Shown here in pieces: positions 8,761 through 17,410 of a stretch of 52,710 bases of DNA. The notes below the pieces were generated by a model, which was given only the letters and a program-made list of their open reading frames with translations, did not search any database and was not told the DNA's origin. The stretch spans positions 1 through 52,710 of the forward strand of contig NZ_CP016446.1 in assembly GCF_002741075.1 (NCBI RefSeq). The letters are read 5' to 3'. Position 1 is the stretch's first letter. Every line of letters starts with the position of its first letter. The translations under genes and the position numbers were made by a program. Source of the DNA: Pseudomonas putida. GTDB lineage: Bacteria; Pseudomonadota; Gammaproteobacteria; Pseudomonadales; Pseudomonadaceae.

Positions 8761-8883
8761 CCCTTGAGTATTGAGCATAGTCGAGATTGGTGCAGATCAC
8801 TTCTGATATTGAACTGTCAGGAGCTGGCTGCACAACAGCCATTACGCCCAATCAACTGGTGCAGTCGTCTTCTGAAAATGACA
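8761..8883. other. 123-bp Tn402 IRt fragment of In4-type integron
   Basis: Ends at 8859-8883 with the 25-bp IRt (on the minus strand TGTCATTTTCAGAAGACGAC...), whose tip points toward the 3'-conserved segment. In In4-type integrons a 123-bp IRt fragment lies between the 3'-CS and IS6100, and a longer inverted one follows IS6100. The length here is exactly 123 bp; the second, outer fragment is missing. Confidence 0.85.
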
Positions 8884-9205
8884 TTTGGTATCTCTCATAA
8901 ACGGATGTTTTTGAGAGAACTATCTTCGGCCTTCACACGCACGAAAGGCGGCGAAGCTCCGCCGTTAATCCGTCCGCCGGAGATCTCGCCCAGGCAGGCT
9001 GAAGGCCGAGCAAGCCTGACAGGCCCGAAAAGCCCGGCACGGGCGTCGGCGGCGATGACGGCGGCGGCATTATCCAGGGTTGATGATGGAAGTGGAGGAT
9101 ATCGACAACCTCTCGCGCAACCAAGACATCGCGGTCGGACTGCAAGTGATCTTGAAGCCACGGGCCCGTCCCACCCCGACATGGACCTCGATGCCCGAAC
9201 GGACG
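8884..9205. other. Distal 3'-conserved segment, no intact gene
   Basis: About 320 bp between the IRt fragment and orf5. This is the usual tail of the class 1 integron 3'-CS beyond orf5. I see no full-length gene here, only sequence continuing from the ancestral segment. Confidence 0.6.
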
Positions 9206-9706
9206 TTAGATTTCGAGTTCTAGGCGTTCTGCGATGAAGGTTGGATCCCAGCCGGGATTGAAAGTGTCGACGTGGGTGAATCCGAGCCGCTCGTATAGGC
9301 CACGCAGGTTCGGGTGGCAGTCGAGCCGCAGCTTGGCGCACCCCTGCGTTCGCGCGGCATGGCGGCAAGCCTCGATCAGCGCGGAGCTGACACCCCGGCC
9401 CGCATGTGTCCGTCGCACCGCGAGCTTGTGCAGATATGCGGCCTCCCCCTTGAGGGCGTCGGGCCAGAACTCGGGATCCTCGGCCGACAAGGTGCAACAG
9501 CCGACGATGCCGTCGCTGCAACTCGCGACTAGGAGCTCGGATCTCAGGACGAAGGTCTCCGCGAATGTCCGGTCGATCCGCGCGACGTCCCAGGCGGGCG
9601 TTCCCTTGGCGGACATCCACGCCGCAGCGTCGTGCATCAGCCGCACAACCTCGTCGATATCACCCGAGCAGGCGACCCGAACGTTCGGAGGCTCCTCGCT
9701 GTCCAT
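9206..9706 (-). CDS. orf5: GNAT-family acetyltransferase, integron orf5
   Basis: 166 residues. The GNAT core shows acetyl-CoA binding motif A around LHKLAVRRTHAGRGVSSALI (residues about 93-112) and motif B around LRGLYERLGFTHVD near the C-terminus. It is the standard orf5 of the class 1 integron 3'-conserved segment, lying downstream of sul1 in the same direction. Its substrate is not established and it is not known to give resistance. Confidence 0.92.
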   Translation of the reverse strand: MDSEEPPNVRVACSGDIDEVVRLMHDAAAWMSAKGTPAWDVARIDRTFAETFVLRSELLVASCSDGIVGCCTLSAEDPEFWPDALKGEAAYLHKLAVRRTHAGRGVSSALIEACRHAARTQGCAKLRLDCHPNLRGLYERLGFTHVDTFNPGWDPTFIAERLELEI

Positions 9707-9833
9707 TCGCTCCCCTGGCGCGGTATGAACCGCCGCCTCATAGTGCAGTTTGATCCTGACGAGCCCAGCATGTCTGCGCCCACCTTCGCGGAACCTGACC
9801 AGGGTCCGCTAGCGGGCGGCCGGAAGGTGAATG

Positions 9834-10673
9834 CTAGGCATGATCTAACCCTCGGTCTCTGGCGTCGCGACTGCGAAATTTCGCGAGGGTTTCCGAGAAG
9901 GTGATTGCGCTTCGCAGATCTCCAGGCGCGTGGGTGCGGACGTAGTCAGCGCCATTGCCGATCGCGTGAAGTTCCGCCGCAAGGCTCGCTGGACCCAGAT
10001 CCTTTACAGGAAGGCCAACGGTGGCGCCCAAGAAGGATTTCCGCGACACCGAGACCAATAGCGGAAGCCCCAACGCCGACTTCAGCTTTTGAAGGTTCGA
10101 CAGCACGTGCAGCGATGTTTCCGGTGCGGGGCTCAAGAAAAATCCCATCCCCGGATCGAGGATGAGCCGGTCGGCAGCGACCCCGCTCCGTCGCAAGGCG
10201 GAAACCCGCGCCTCGAAGAACCGCACAATCTCGTCGAGCGCGTCTTCGGGTCGAAGGTGACCGGTGCGGGTGGCGATGCCATCCCGCTGCGCTGAGTGCA
10301 TAACCACCAGCCTGCAGTCCGCCTCAGCAATATCGGGATAGAGCGCAGGGTCAGGAAATCCTTGGATATCGTTCAGGTAGCCCACGCCGCGCTTGAGCGC
10401 ATAGCGCTGGGTTTCCGGTTGGAAGCTGTCGATTGAAACACGGTGCATCTGATCGGACAGGGCGTCTAAGAGCGGCGCAATACGTCTGATCTCATCGGCC
10501 GGCGATACAGGCCTCGCGTCCGGATGGCTGGCGGCCGGTCCGACATCCACGACGTCTGATCCGACTCGCAGCATTTCGATCGCCGCGGTGACAGCGCCGG
10601 CGGGGTCTAGCCGCCGGCTCTCATCGAAGAAGGAGTCCTCGGTGAGATTCAGAATGCCGAACACCGTCACCAT
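9834..10673 (-). CDS. sul1: Sulfonamide-resistant dihydropteroate synthase Sul1
   Basis: 279 residues starting [20 protein letters not shown] at 10,673. It replaces the host folate enzyme, joining 4-aminobenzoate to pterin diphosphate while rejecting sulfonamides. The pterin-binding motifs are visible ([12 protein letters not shown], then ILDPGMGFF, then [10 protein letters not shown]). The longer frame to 10,760 reads through the qacEdelta1 overlap and is not the start. The gene overlaps qacEdelta1 by 7 bp, the signature of the class 1 integron 3'-conserved segment. Confidence 0.98.
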   Translation of the reverse strand: MVTVFGILNLTEDSFFDESRRLDPAGAVTAAIEMLRVGSDVVDVGPAASHPDARPVSPADEIRRIAPLLDALSDQMHRVSIDSFQPETQRYALKRGVGYLNDIQGFPDPALYPDIAEADCRLVVMHSAQRDGIATRTGHLRPEDALDEIVRFFEARVSALRRSGVAADRLILDPGMGFFLSPAPETSLHVLSNLQKLKSALGLPLLVSVSRKSFLGATVGLPVKDLGPASLAAELHAIGNGADYVRTHAPGDLRSAITFSETLAKFRSRDARDRGLDHA

Positions 10674-11014
10674 GGCGTCGGCCTCCGCAGCGACTTCCAC
10701 GATGGGGATCGGGCGAGCAAAAAGGCAGCAATTATGAGCCCCATACCTACAAAGCCCCACGCATCAAGCTTTTGCCCATGAAGCAACCAGGCAATGGCTG
10801 TAATTATGACGACGCCGAGTCCCGACCAGACTGCATAAGCAACACCGACAGGGATGGATTTCAGAACCAGAGAAAGAAAATAAAATGCGATGCCATAACC
10901 GATTATGACAACGGCGGAAGGGGCAAGCTTAGTAAAGCCCTCGCTAGATTTTAATGCGGATGTTGCGATTACTTCGCCAACTATTGCGATAACAAGAAAA
11001 AGCCAGCCTTTCAT
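10667..11014 (-). CDS. qacEdelta1: Truncated SMR quaternary ammonium exporter QacEdelta1
   Basis: 115 residues. A small multidrug resistance protein with its first three membrane helices intact ([21 protein letters not shown] with the essential Glu14); the last part is replaced by the sul1 junction ([14 protein letters not shown]). It exports cationic antiseptics weakly. Shared end with sul1 as in all 3'-conserved segments. Confidence 0.97.
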   Translation of the reverse strand: MKGWLFLVIAIVGEVIATSALKSSEGFTKLAPSAVVIIGYGIAFYFLSLVLKSIPVGVAYAVWSGLGVVIITAIAWLLHGQKLDAWGFVGMGLIIAAFLLARSPSWKSLRRPTPW

Positions 11015-11116
11015 GATATATCTCCCAATTTGTGTAGGGCTTATTATGCACGCTTAAAAATAATAAAAGCAGACTTGACCTGATAGTTTGGCTGTGAGCA
11101 ATTATGTGCTTAGTGC

Positions 11117-11164
11117 ATCTAACACCTGAATTAAGCCGACCCGCGAAGCGGGTTCGGCTTGAAT
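11117..11164 (-). other. aadA attC site, part adjoining the 3'-CS
   Basis: Holds the core ATCTAAC (11,117-11,123, GTTAGAT on the minus strand) and the hairpin AAGCCGACCCGCGAAGCGGG/TTCGGCTT. The other end of this attC lies at 12,546-12,557, because an IS1111-group element is inserted between them. Confidence 0.85.
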
Positions 11165-12545
11165 GCTGTAATGGACTCCCCCCGCACCACCCTTCTATAC
11201 CAAGCATCGTGGTGGCTGAAATTGGGAGAGTCGGTATGAAACGCATTGCAGTTGATCTGGCCAAATCCGTTTACCAAGTTGCCGAGAGTGTCCGTTCCGG
11301 CCAGGTGGTGCAGCGCAAGCGGCTGAACCGAGAGGCGTTCCGGCGATATATACAGGAGCAGGCCGAACCGGTCGAGTGGGTGATGGAGGCCTGTGGCACG
11401 GCCCACTACTGGGGACGTGTAGCGCAAGCCCTGGGGCATCAGGTGAGGCTACTGCATCCGCGCTACGTGCGGCCCTATCGCCGCCGCAACAAGACCGACC
11501 GCAATGACTGCGACGCCATGCTCGAAGCGGCACGCTGCACCGATATTCATCCCGTGCCGGTGAAAAGCCACAGCCAGCAACAGCTGCAACAGTTGCACGG
11601 GCTGCGGGAAACCTGGAAGAAAAGCCGCACCCAGCGGATCAACCTGCTGCGCGGTCTATTGCGTGAAGCCGGTATCGAGGCCCCCGCCTCGACCGCCGCC
11701 TTCATCCGCGCCGCCAGCGAGCGGGTTGACCAGCCCGAGCTCGCGCCCCTGAGCCGTCTGCTGCATATCGTCCTGGCCGAAATCAACCTGTATGAGCAGT
11801 GCATGGCCGAGTGCGAGCAGCAGCTCAAACGCTGGCATGCCGACGATGACATCGTACGCAAGCTGGATGAGGTCAGCGGCATTGGGCTGCTGACCGCCAG
11901 CGCCCTGACAGCCGCCGTTGGCAGGCCCGAGCGCTTTGCCAGTGGTCGCCAGCTCAGTGCCTGGCTGGGCATGACCCCGCGCGAGTTCAGCAGTGGCGAG
12001 CGCCGCAAGCTCGGCCACATCAGCCGACAGGGCAACGTCTATGTGCGTACCCTGCTAATCCATGGCTCACGGGCAGCCTTGCTGGCTGCACAACGCTGTC
12101 AGGCACGTACCCCGGAAAAGCTGACGCAGCTGCAACGCTGGGCCGTGGCAACGGCGGCGCGCATCGGCCACAACAAGGCTGCGGTAGCCCTGGCCAACAA
12201 ACTGGTGCGGATCTGCTGGGCCGTGTGGTGCCATGAGCGGCGCTTCAATGGCAATTGGCAAAGCACAAAGCCCGCCTGACGGCGGGGGGTAATCAGAACG
12301 GCAAGATGGTTTTCTGGTGGTTGTGGTGAACAGCAGCACTGTCGGAACAGGCGAGTCCTGCAGCGGAATAAGGCCGATAACAATCATGATCCGCGTGATC
12401 GATTGAACGCTTGGCCCCCGCTGCGCGAACTACAGATTGGCCAGGGCAAGAAAGCCCACAACAGGCCGGATATACGAATGCAACCGCGCTGACGACAGGT
12501 GCAAAAGCAATGCTTTGCTCACCACTTGTGGGGAGAGTCCATATA
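11165..12545 (+). mobile_element. IS1111-attC group insertion sequence (IS110 family)
   Basis: About 1.38 kb. Subterminal inverted repeats are visible: GGACTCCCC near the left (11,173) and GGGGAGAGTCC near the right (12,530-12,540), each several bases inside the ends. It has no target duplication and sits inside an attC site, the known target of this subgroup. The exact ends may be off by one or two bases, since the target and IS share T at the junction. Confidence 0.88.
11236..12279 (+). CDS. tnp: IS110-family (IS1111 group) DEDD transposase
   Basis: 347 residues from ATG 11,236, after GGGAG. The N-terminal RuvC-like DEDD domain begins MKRIAVDLAKSVYQVAES and includes VEWVMEACGTAHYWG and the conserved NKTDRNDCDAMLEA; the C-terminal transposase_20 domain contains GIGLLTASALTAAVG and the serine-region ISRQGNVYVRTLLIHGSR. 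It would catalyse site-specific insertion into attC sites. About 260 bp of non-coding IS sequence follows, where IS110-family elements are now known to encode a guide (bridge) RNA in one of their non-coding ends; I cannot identify the RNA boundaries here. Confidence 0.93.
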   Translation: MKRIAVDLAKSVYQVAESVRSGQVVQRKRLNREAFRRYIQEQAEPVEWVMEACGTAHYWGRVAQALGHQVRLLHPRYVRPYRRRNKTDRNDCDAMLEAARCTDIHPVPVKSHSQQQLQQLHGLRETWKKSRTQRINLLRGLLREAGIEAPASTAAFIRAASERVDQPELAPLSRLLHIVLAEINLYEQCMAECEQQLKRWHADDDIVRKLDEVSGIGLLTASALTAAVGRPERFASGRQLSAWLGMTPREFSSGERRKLGHISRQGNVYVRTLLIHGSRAALLAAQRCQARTPEKLTQLQRWAVATAARIGHNKAAVALANKLVRICWAVWCHERRFNGNWQSTKPA

Positions 12546-13358
12546 TGAATTGTTAGACATCACTGGCATGGCACCAAGCAATTTAGTGGCTTCATGTTTC
12601 ACGAAGTGAACGAACGCCGCCAACTGATCCGCGCGTGAGGCCAAGCAATCTTCTCCTTGTCCAAGATAAGCCTGCCGGGCTTCAAGCAGTACGGGCTTAT
12701 GTTGATCTGGCAGACGCTCAATTGCCCAGTTGGCAACGATATCCTTCGGTGCGATCTTGCCGGTTGCTGCGCTGTACCAAATGCGAGACAAGGTAAGCAC
12801 TACATTCCGCTCATCGCCTTCCCAATCCGGCTGCGAATTCCATAGTTTCAGAGTGTCGCTCAATGCCTTGAATAGATCGCCTTCCGGAACTGGGTTAAAG
12901 AAATCCTCTGCGGCCGAACCTGCCAATGCAAGGCTATGCTGCCTTACTTTAGTTAGCAGAATAGCCAGATCAACATCGGTTGTGGCGGGCTCGAAGATGC
13001 CCGCAAGAATGTCCTTACGCTGCCACTCCCCGAATTGCAGTTCCCGTCTGGCCGGATAACGCCAAGGGACAACATCACCATGCACGACGATGGTAACTTC
13101 CAAGGCGCGGAGAGCCTCACTTTGGCCAGGGGAGGCAGAAATTTCCAAGAGATCTACGACCAGGGCTTGTCGGACAGTCTCATCGAGCTGTGCAGCCACA
13201 GTAACCAGCAAATCAATATCACTGTATGGCTTCAGGCCACCGTCCAGTGCAGAGCCGTACAAATGCACGGCCAGCAACGTTGATTCCAGATGACGCTCGA
13301 TGGCGTTGAGAGCCAGTGATAGCTGTACCGAAATCTCGGCGGGTACTGCGTTACTCAT
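12519..13358 (-). CDS. aadA6: Aminoglycoside (3'') adenylyltransferase, aadA6-like
   Basis: 279 residues. The nucleotidyltransferase core LYGSALDGGLKPYSDIDLLV (residues about 34-53) carries the Gly-Ser and Asp-x-Asp motif. Adenylylates streptomycin at 3'' and spectinomycin at 9. Overall text matches the AadA6/AadA10 branch seen in Pseudomonas integrons; the exact allele needs a database match. The natural gene ends within its attC; here the IS1111-group insertion changes the last residues to ...NNSYMDSPHKW before a new stop. The catalytic part is unaffected, so activity is expected. It is the third cassette from Pc. Confidence 0.92.
   Translation of the reverse strand: MSNAVPAEISVQLSLALNAIERHLESTLLAVHLYGSALDGGLKPYSDIDLLVTVAAQLDETVRQALVVDLLEISASPGQSEALRALEVTIVVHGDVVPWRYPARRELQFGEWQRKDILAGIFEPATTDVDLAILLTKVRQHSLALAGSAAEDFFNPVPEGDLFKALSDTLKLWNSQPDWEGDERNVVLTLSRIWYSAATGKIAPKDIVANWAIERLPDQHKPVLLEARQAYLGQGEDCLASRADQLAAFVHFVKHEATKLLGAMPVMSNNSYMDSPHKW
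12546..12557 (-). other. aadA attC site, cassette-proximal fragment
   Basis: Contains TGTTAGA (12,551-12,557, TCTAACA on the minus strand), the second core of the attC that was separated from 11,117-11,164 by the IS. Confidence 0.8.
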
Positions 13359-13361
13359 GAT

Positions 13362-13487
13362 GTCTAACGCCCGCTTAAGTGGTGAGCAACGCTACCACAA
13401 CACTCAATTATTACACCGTAAATACAAAAGCCAATTCAAACTAAAACCGCCAAACGTTGCGAATCCGTCTTAAAGCGTTTGTTATGT
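13362..13487 (-). other. attC of the qnrVC cassette, VCR-like
   Basis: 126 bp between the cores GTCTAAC (13,362-13,368) and GTTATGT (13,481-13,487). Length and core sequences (AACAAACGC..., GGGCGTTAG) resemble Vibrio cholerae repeats, which fits the Vibrio origin of qnrVC cassettes. Confidence 0.85.
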
Positions 13488-13506
13488 GCGTAGCCGAATC
13501 TTGCGC

Positions 13507-14163
13507 TTAGTCAGGAACAATGATTACCCCTAATTGCTCCAGTAACTGTTCCTGTTGCCACGAGCATATTTTTACACCCGTAAGATCAATCTTTCGAGGA
13601 TCTAAACCATAAAGCTCTGAATGGCTTAAATCACAGCCTTGTACTCTAAACTGTTCCCAGCAGTCTTCCGAAAAAACACCACGGCTTAAATCTGATTCTT
13701 TAAATGAAGCGCCTCGAAGATTTGCACCAATCCATCTATTTTCGAACAGGTCACATTTTTCAATAAGCTGCTGCTCAAAATTGGCATAGGATAAGTTACA
13801 ACCTGTTATGTATGCAGAACAAAAGTACATTTTATTCGAAACCTGATTTACAAAACTAACTTGACTAAAATTTGCTCCTTTAAGATCACAATCTCTCAGT
13901 TCAATACCAAAGCAATTTGCCCCCTTAAAATGGGACATTGAAAGCTGACAGTTTTTAAATGAAGCATCTCGAAGATCAGCATAAGAAAAATCGCACCCTT
14001 CCAATGCCCCCTGCTCTATGAAAGTACAGTTAATGAACTGTGTATCTCGGAGGTTTGAGCGCTTAAAATTACAATGTATAAAAGTACAATTGCTAAAGAT
14101 ATGTTCTTGCAAGTCCTGATGTGAGAAGTTCACTTGATTATATAATTGCTTTGATTTTTCCAT
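13507..14163 (-). CDS. qnrVC: Pentapeptide-repeat quinolone resistance protein QnrVC
   Basis: 218 residues from MEKSKQLYNQVNFSHQDLQE. Built of pentapeptide repeats (A/C-D/N-L-x-x type, e.g. CDFSYADLRDASFKNC) that fold into a right-handed beta helix mimicking B-DNA. It binds DNA gyrase and topoisomerase IV and protects them from fluoroquinolones. The C-terminus SWQQEQLLEQLGVIIVPD is the usual Qnr dimerisation end. An upstream in-frame Met (14,202) is disfavoured because the promoter described for this cassette overlaps it. Second cassette of the array. Text matches the QnrVC1/VC3 branch; allele not resolved. Confidence 0.95.
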   Translation of the reverse strand: MEKSKQLYNQVNFSHQDLQEHIFSNCTFIHCNFKRSNLRDTQFINCTFIEQGALEGCDFSYADLRDASFKNCQLSMSHFKGANCFGIELRDCDLKGANFSQVSFVNQVSNKMYFCSAYITGCNLSYANFEQQLIEKCDLFENRWIGANLRGASFKESDLSRGVFSEDCWEQFRVQGCDLSHSELYGLDPRKIDLTGVKICSWQQEQLLEQLGVIIVPD

Positions 14164-14192
14164 GCTGTGGCTCCAAAAAACATTTGATTTGA

Positions 14193-14220
14193 AGACTATC
14201 ATTTACCTGAAAGTTCTCAA
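14193..14220 (-). promoter_or_regulatory. qnrVC cassette-borne promoter
   Basis: On the minus strand TTGAGA (14,215-14,220), 16-bp spacer, TAGTCT (14,193-14,198), about 30 bp upstream of the ATG. It corresponds to the internal promoter reported for qnrVC cassettes and would make expression independent of Pc. Confidence 0.65.
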
Positions 14221-14373
14221 CAAAAACAAAACCAATAAAAACAGAAACTTAAAACACCCCGTTTTAGCCAAAATAAGGCATCAAAACGGCATTTTAAAGG
14301 TGGCTAATTCGAAACGACCGATGCGGCCAGCCAGAAGAAAGTTTCAGTGAATCTGGCTTGTTTTAGAGAAAGC

Positions 14374-14505
14374 ACATAACGCCGAGCTAAGCGGCAGTTT
14401 TTAAGTTGTGGTTTTGTGGAATACTTTTGCGCAGCAAAACCACAAAACTGCGACTTAAAAACTGTCCAAGGAGCGTAGCGACTGGTGCTTGAGCGACTTG
14501 TTAGA
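14374..14505 (-). other. attC of the metallo-beta-lactamase cassette
   Basis: About 132 bp between cores ACATAAC (14,374-14,380) and TGTTAGA (14,499-14,505). The long arms AGTTTTTAAGT...ACTTAAAAACT and GTGGTTTTGTGG...CCACAAAAC pair into the folded recombination hairpin. The 210 bp between it and qnrVC holds the leader of that cassette and no further gene. Confidence 0.85.
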
Positions 14506-14508
14506 AAT

Positions 14509-15323
<815 letters not shown>

Positions 15324-15398
15324 CGACCCACGGCGTAACGCGCTTGCTGCTTGGATGCCCGAGGCATAGACTGTACAAAAAAACAGTCATAACAAGCC

Positions 15399-16412
15399 AT
15401 GAAAACCGCCACTGCGCCGTTACCACCGCTGCGTTCGGTCAAGGTTCTGGACCAGTTGCGTGAGCGCATACGCTACTTGCATTACAGCTTACGAACCGAA
15501 CAGGCTTATGTCCACTGGGTTCGTGCCTTCATCCGTTTCCACGGTGTGCGTCACCCGGCAACCTTGGGCAGCAGCGAAGTCGAGGCATTTCTGTCCTGGC
15601 TGGCGAACGAGCGCAAGGTTTCGGTCTCCACGCATCGTCAGGCATTGGCGGCCTTGCTGTTCTTCTACGGCAAGGTGCTGTGCACGGATCTGCCCTGGCT
15701 TCAGGAGATCGGAAGACCTCGGCCGTCGCGGCGCTTGCCGGTGGTGCTGACCCCGGATGAAGTGGTTCGCATCCTCGGTTTTCTGGAAGGCGAGCATCGT
15801 TTGTTCGCCCAGCTTCTGTATGGAACGGGCATGCGGATCAGTGAGGGTTTGCAACTGCGGGTCAAGGATCTGGATTTCGATCACGGCACGATCATCGTGC
15901 GGGAGGGCAAGGGCTCCAAGGATCGGGCCTTGATGTTACCCGAGAGCTTGGCACCCAGCCTGCGCGAGCAGCTGTCGCGTGCACGGGCATGGTGGCTGAA
16001 GGACCAGGCCGAGGGCCGCAGCGGCGTTGCGCTTCCCGACGCCCTTGAGCGGAAGTATCCGCGCGCCGGGCATTCCTGGCCGTGGTTCTGGGTTTTTGCG
16101 CAGCACACGCATTCGACCGATCCACGGAGCGGTGTCGTGCGTCGCCATCACATGTATGACCAGACCTTTCAGCGCGCCTTCAAACGTGCCGTAGAACAAG
16201 CAGGCATCACGAAGCCCGCCACACCGCACACCCTCCGCCACTCGTTCGCGACGGCCTTGCTCCGCAGCGGTTACGACATTCGAACCGTGCAGGATCTGCT
16301 CGGCCATTCCGACGTCTCTACGACGATGATTTACACGCATGTGCTGAAAGTTGGCGGTGCCGGAGTGCGCTCACCGCTTGATGCGCTGCCGCCCCTCACT
16401 AGTGAGAGGTAG
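15399..16412 (+). CDS. intI1: Class 1 integron integrase IntI1
   Basis: 337 residues. Tyrosine recombinase with the catalytic set Arg in [12 protein letters not shown], His and Arg in [12 protein letters not shown], His in LGHSD and nucleophile Tyr in TTMIYTHVL, plus the integron-specific extra helix region. It catalyses attI x attC cassette insertion and attC x attC excision. Residues 32 and 39 are Arg and His, the version linked with PcW and with the more active integrase. Full length, so the integron can still exchange cassettes. Confidence 0.98.
15486..15514 (-). promoter_or_regulatory. Integron promoter Pc, weak (PcW) variant
   Basis: Inside intI1 on the minus strand: TGGACA (15,509-15,514), 17-bp spacer, TAAGCT (15,486-15,491). 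This is the PcW form. The second promoter P2 lacks the GGG insertion: the space between TTGTTA and TACAGT near 15,371-15,396 is only 14 bp, so P2 is inactive. Confidence 0.92.
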
Positions 16413-16614
16413 GGCAGCGCAAGTCAATCCTGGCGGATTCACTACCCCTGCGCGAAGGCCATCGGTGCCGCATCGAACGGCCGGTTGCGGAAAGTCCTCC
16501 CTGCGTCCGCTGATGGCCGGCAGCAGCCCGTCGTTGCCTGATGGATCCAACCCCTCCGCTGCTATAGTGCAGTCGGCTTCTGACGTTCAGTGCAGCCGTC
16601 TTCTGAAAACGACA
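16413..16614. other. End of 5'-CS with Tn402 IRi
   Basis: No gene between intI1 and the 25-bp IRi at 16,590-16,614 (on the minus strand TGTCGTTTTCAGAAGACGGC...). IRi marks the original insertion edge of the Tn402-type integron, directly abutting the transposon res region. Confidence 0.92.
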
Positions 16615-16792
16615 ACGGCCCTATCCAGACGCACGGGAGCCGGTTTTCAGGGTGTACGGATAGGGTATACCCTAACTGGATGTCAGGAAAGGCCGCGCCG
16701 CACCGTCAGAATAGAGTCTACTTTCATATTCTTTGACACCTGCTTGCCAAGGTCACAGATTTCAGCCTGACAAATTCAAGGCTTAGGGCGCA
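16615..16792. promoter_or_regulatory. res: Transposon res site and tnpR promoter region
   Basis: About 180 bp between IRi and tnpR, including the partly palindromic TAGGGTATACCCTA at about 16,665. This is where TnpR would resolve cointegrates and where Tn21-subfamily tnpR/tnpA promoters lie. The integron inserted at its edge, the known res-hunting habit of Tn402-type elements; part of res may have been lost. Confidence 0.7.
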
Positions 16793-17407
16793 ATGGAACC
16801 AAAAACCAACGTAAGCCCTGCCGCCCATCCAGCCCATGGAGGCATCTTGCAGGGACAACGCATCGGTTACGTCCGGGTCAGCAGTTACGACCAGAACCCG
16901 GAACGCCAACTTGAGCAGGTCGAGATCGGCAAGCTGTTCACCGACAAAGCCTCGGGCAAGGACACCCAGCGTCCACAGCTGGAGGCCATGCTCGGTTTCG
17001 TCCGCGAAGGCGATACCGTGGTGGTGCACAGCATGGATCGCCTGGCACGAAACCTCGATGATTTGCGCCGCCTGGTGCAGAAGCTGACCAAGCGCGGTGT
17101 GCGCATCGAGTTCTTGAAGGAAGGCCTGGTGTTCACCGGCGAGGACTCGCCGATGGCCAACCTCATGTTGTCGGTCATGGGGGCCTTCGCCGAGTTCGAG
17201 CGCGCCCTGATCCGTGAGCGGCAGCGCGAAGGCATCGCCCTGGCCAAGCAGCGCGGCGCGTACCGGGGCCGCAAGAAGGCCCTGTCCGACGAGCAGGCTG
17301 CTACCCTGCGGCAGCGGGCGGCTGCCGGCGAGCCCAAGGCGCAGCTTGCCCGCGAGTTCAACATCAGCCGGGAAACCCTCTACCAGTACCTCCGCACGGA
17401 CGACTGA
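16793..17407 (+). CDS. tnpR: Resolvase TnpR (Tn501/Tn1721 type)
   Basis: 204 residues. Serine resolvase: catalytic Ser in GYVRVSSYDQNPERQ, active-site arginines in VVHSMDRLARNLDDL, E helix FERALIRERQREGI, C-terminal helix-turn-helix AKAQLAREFNISRETLYQYL-like end. It resolves the cointegrate made during replicative transposition at res. The N-terminus is about 18 residues longer than the 186-residue Tn21/Tn501 form, starting MEPKTNVSPAAHP; a start nearer LQGQRIGYVRV would give the standard length. It precedes tnpA by 3 bp. Confidence 0.93.
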   Translation: MEPKTNVSPAAHPAHGGILQGQRIGYVRVSSYDQNPERQLEQVEIGKLFTDKASGKDTQRPQLEAMLGFVREGDTVVVHSMDRLARNLDDLRRLVQKLTKRGVRIEFLKEGLVFTGEDSPMANLMLSVMGAFAEFERALIRERQREGIALAKQRGAYRGRKKALSDEQAATLRQRAAAGEPKAQLAREFNISRETLYQYLRTDD

Positions 17408-17410
17408 TAC

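Noticed and set aside
10674..10760. Longer N-terminus for Sul1
   Set aside because: The extra 29 codons overlap qacEdelta1 in another frame; the 279-residue start is well established.
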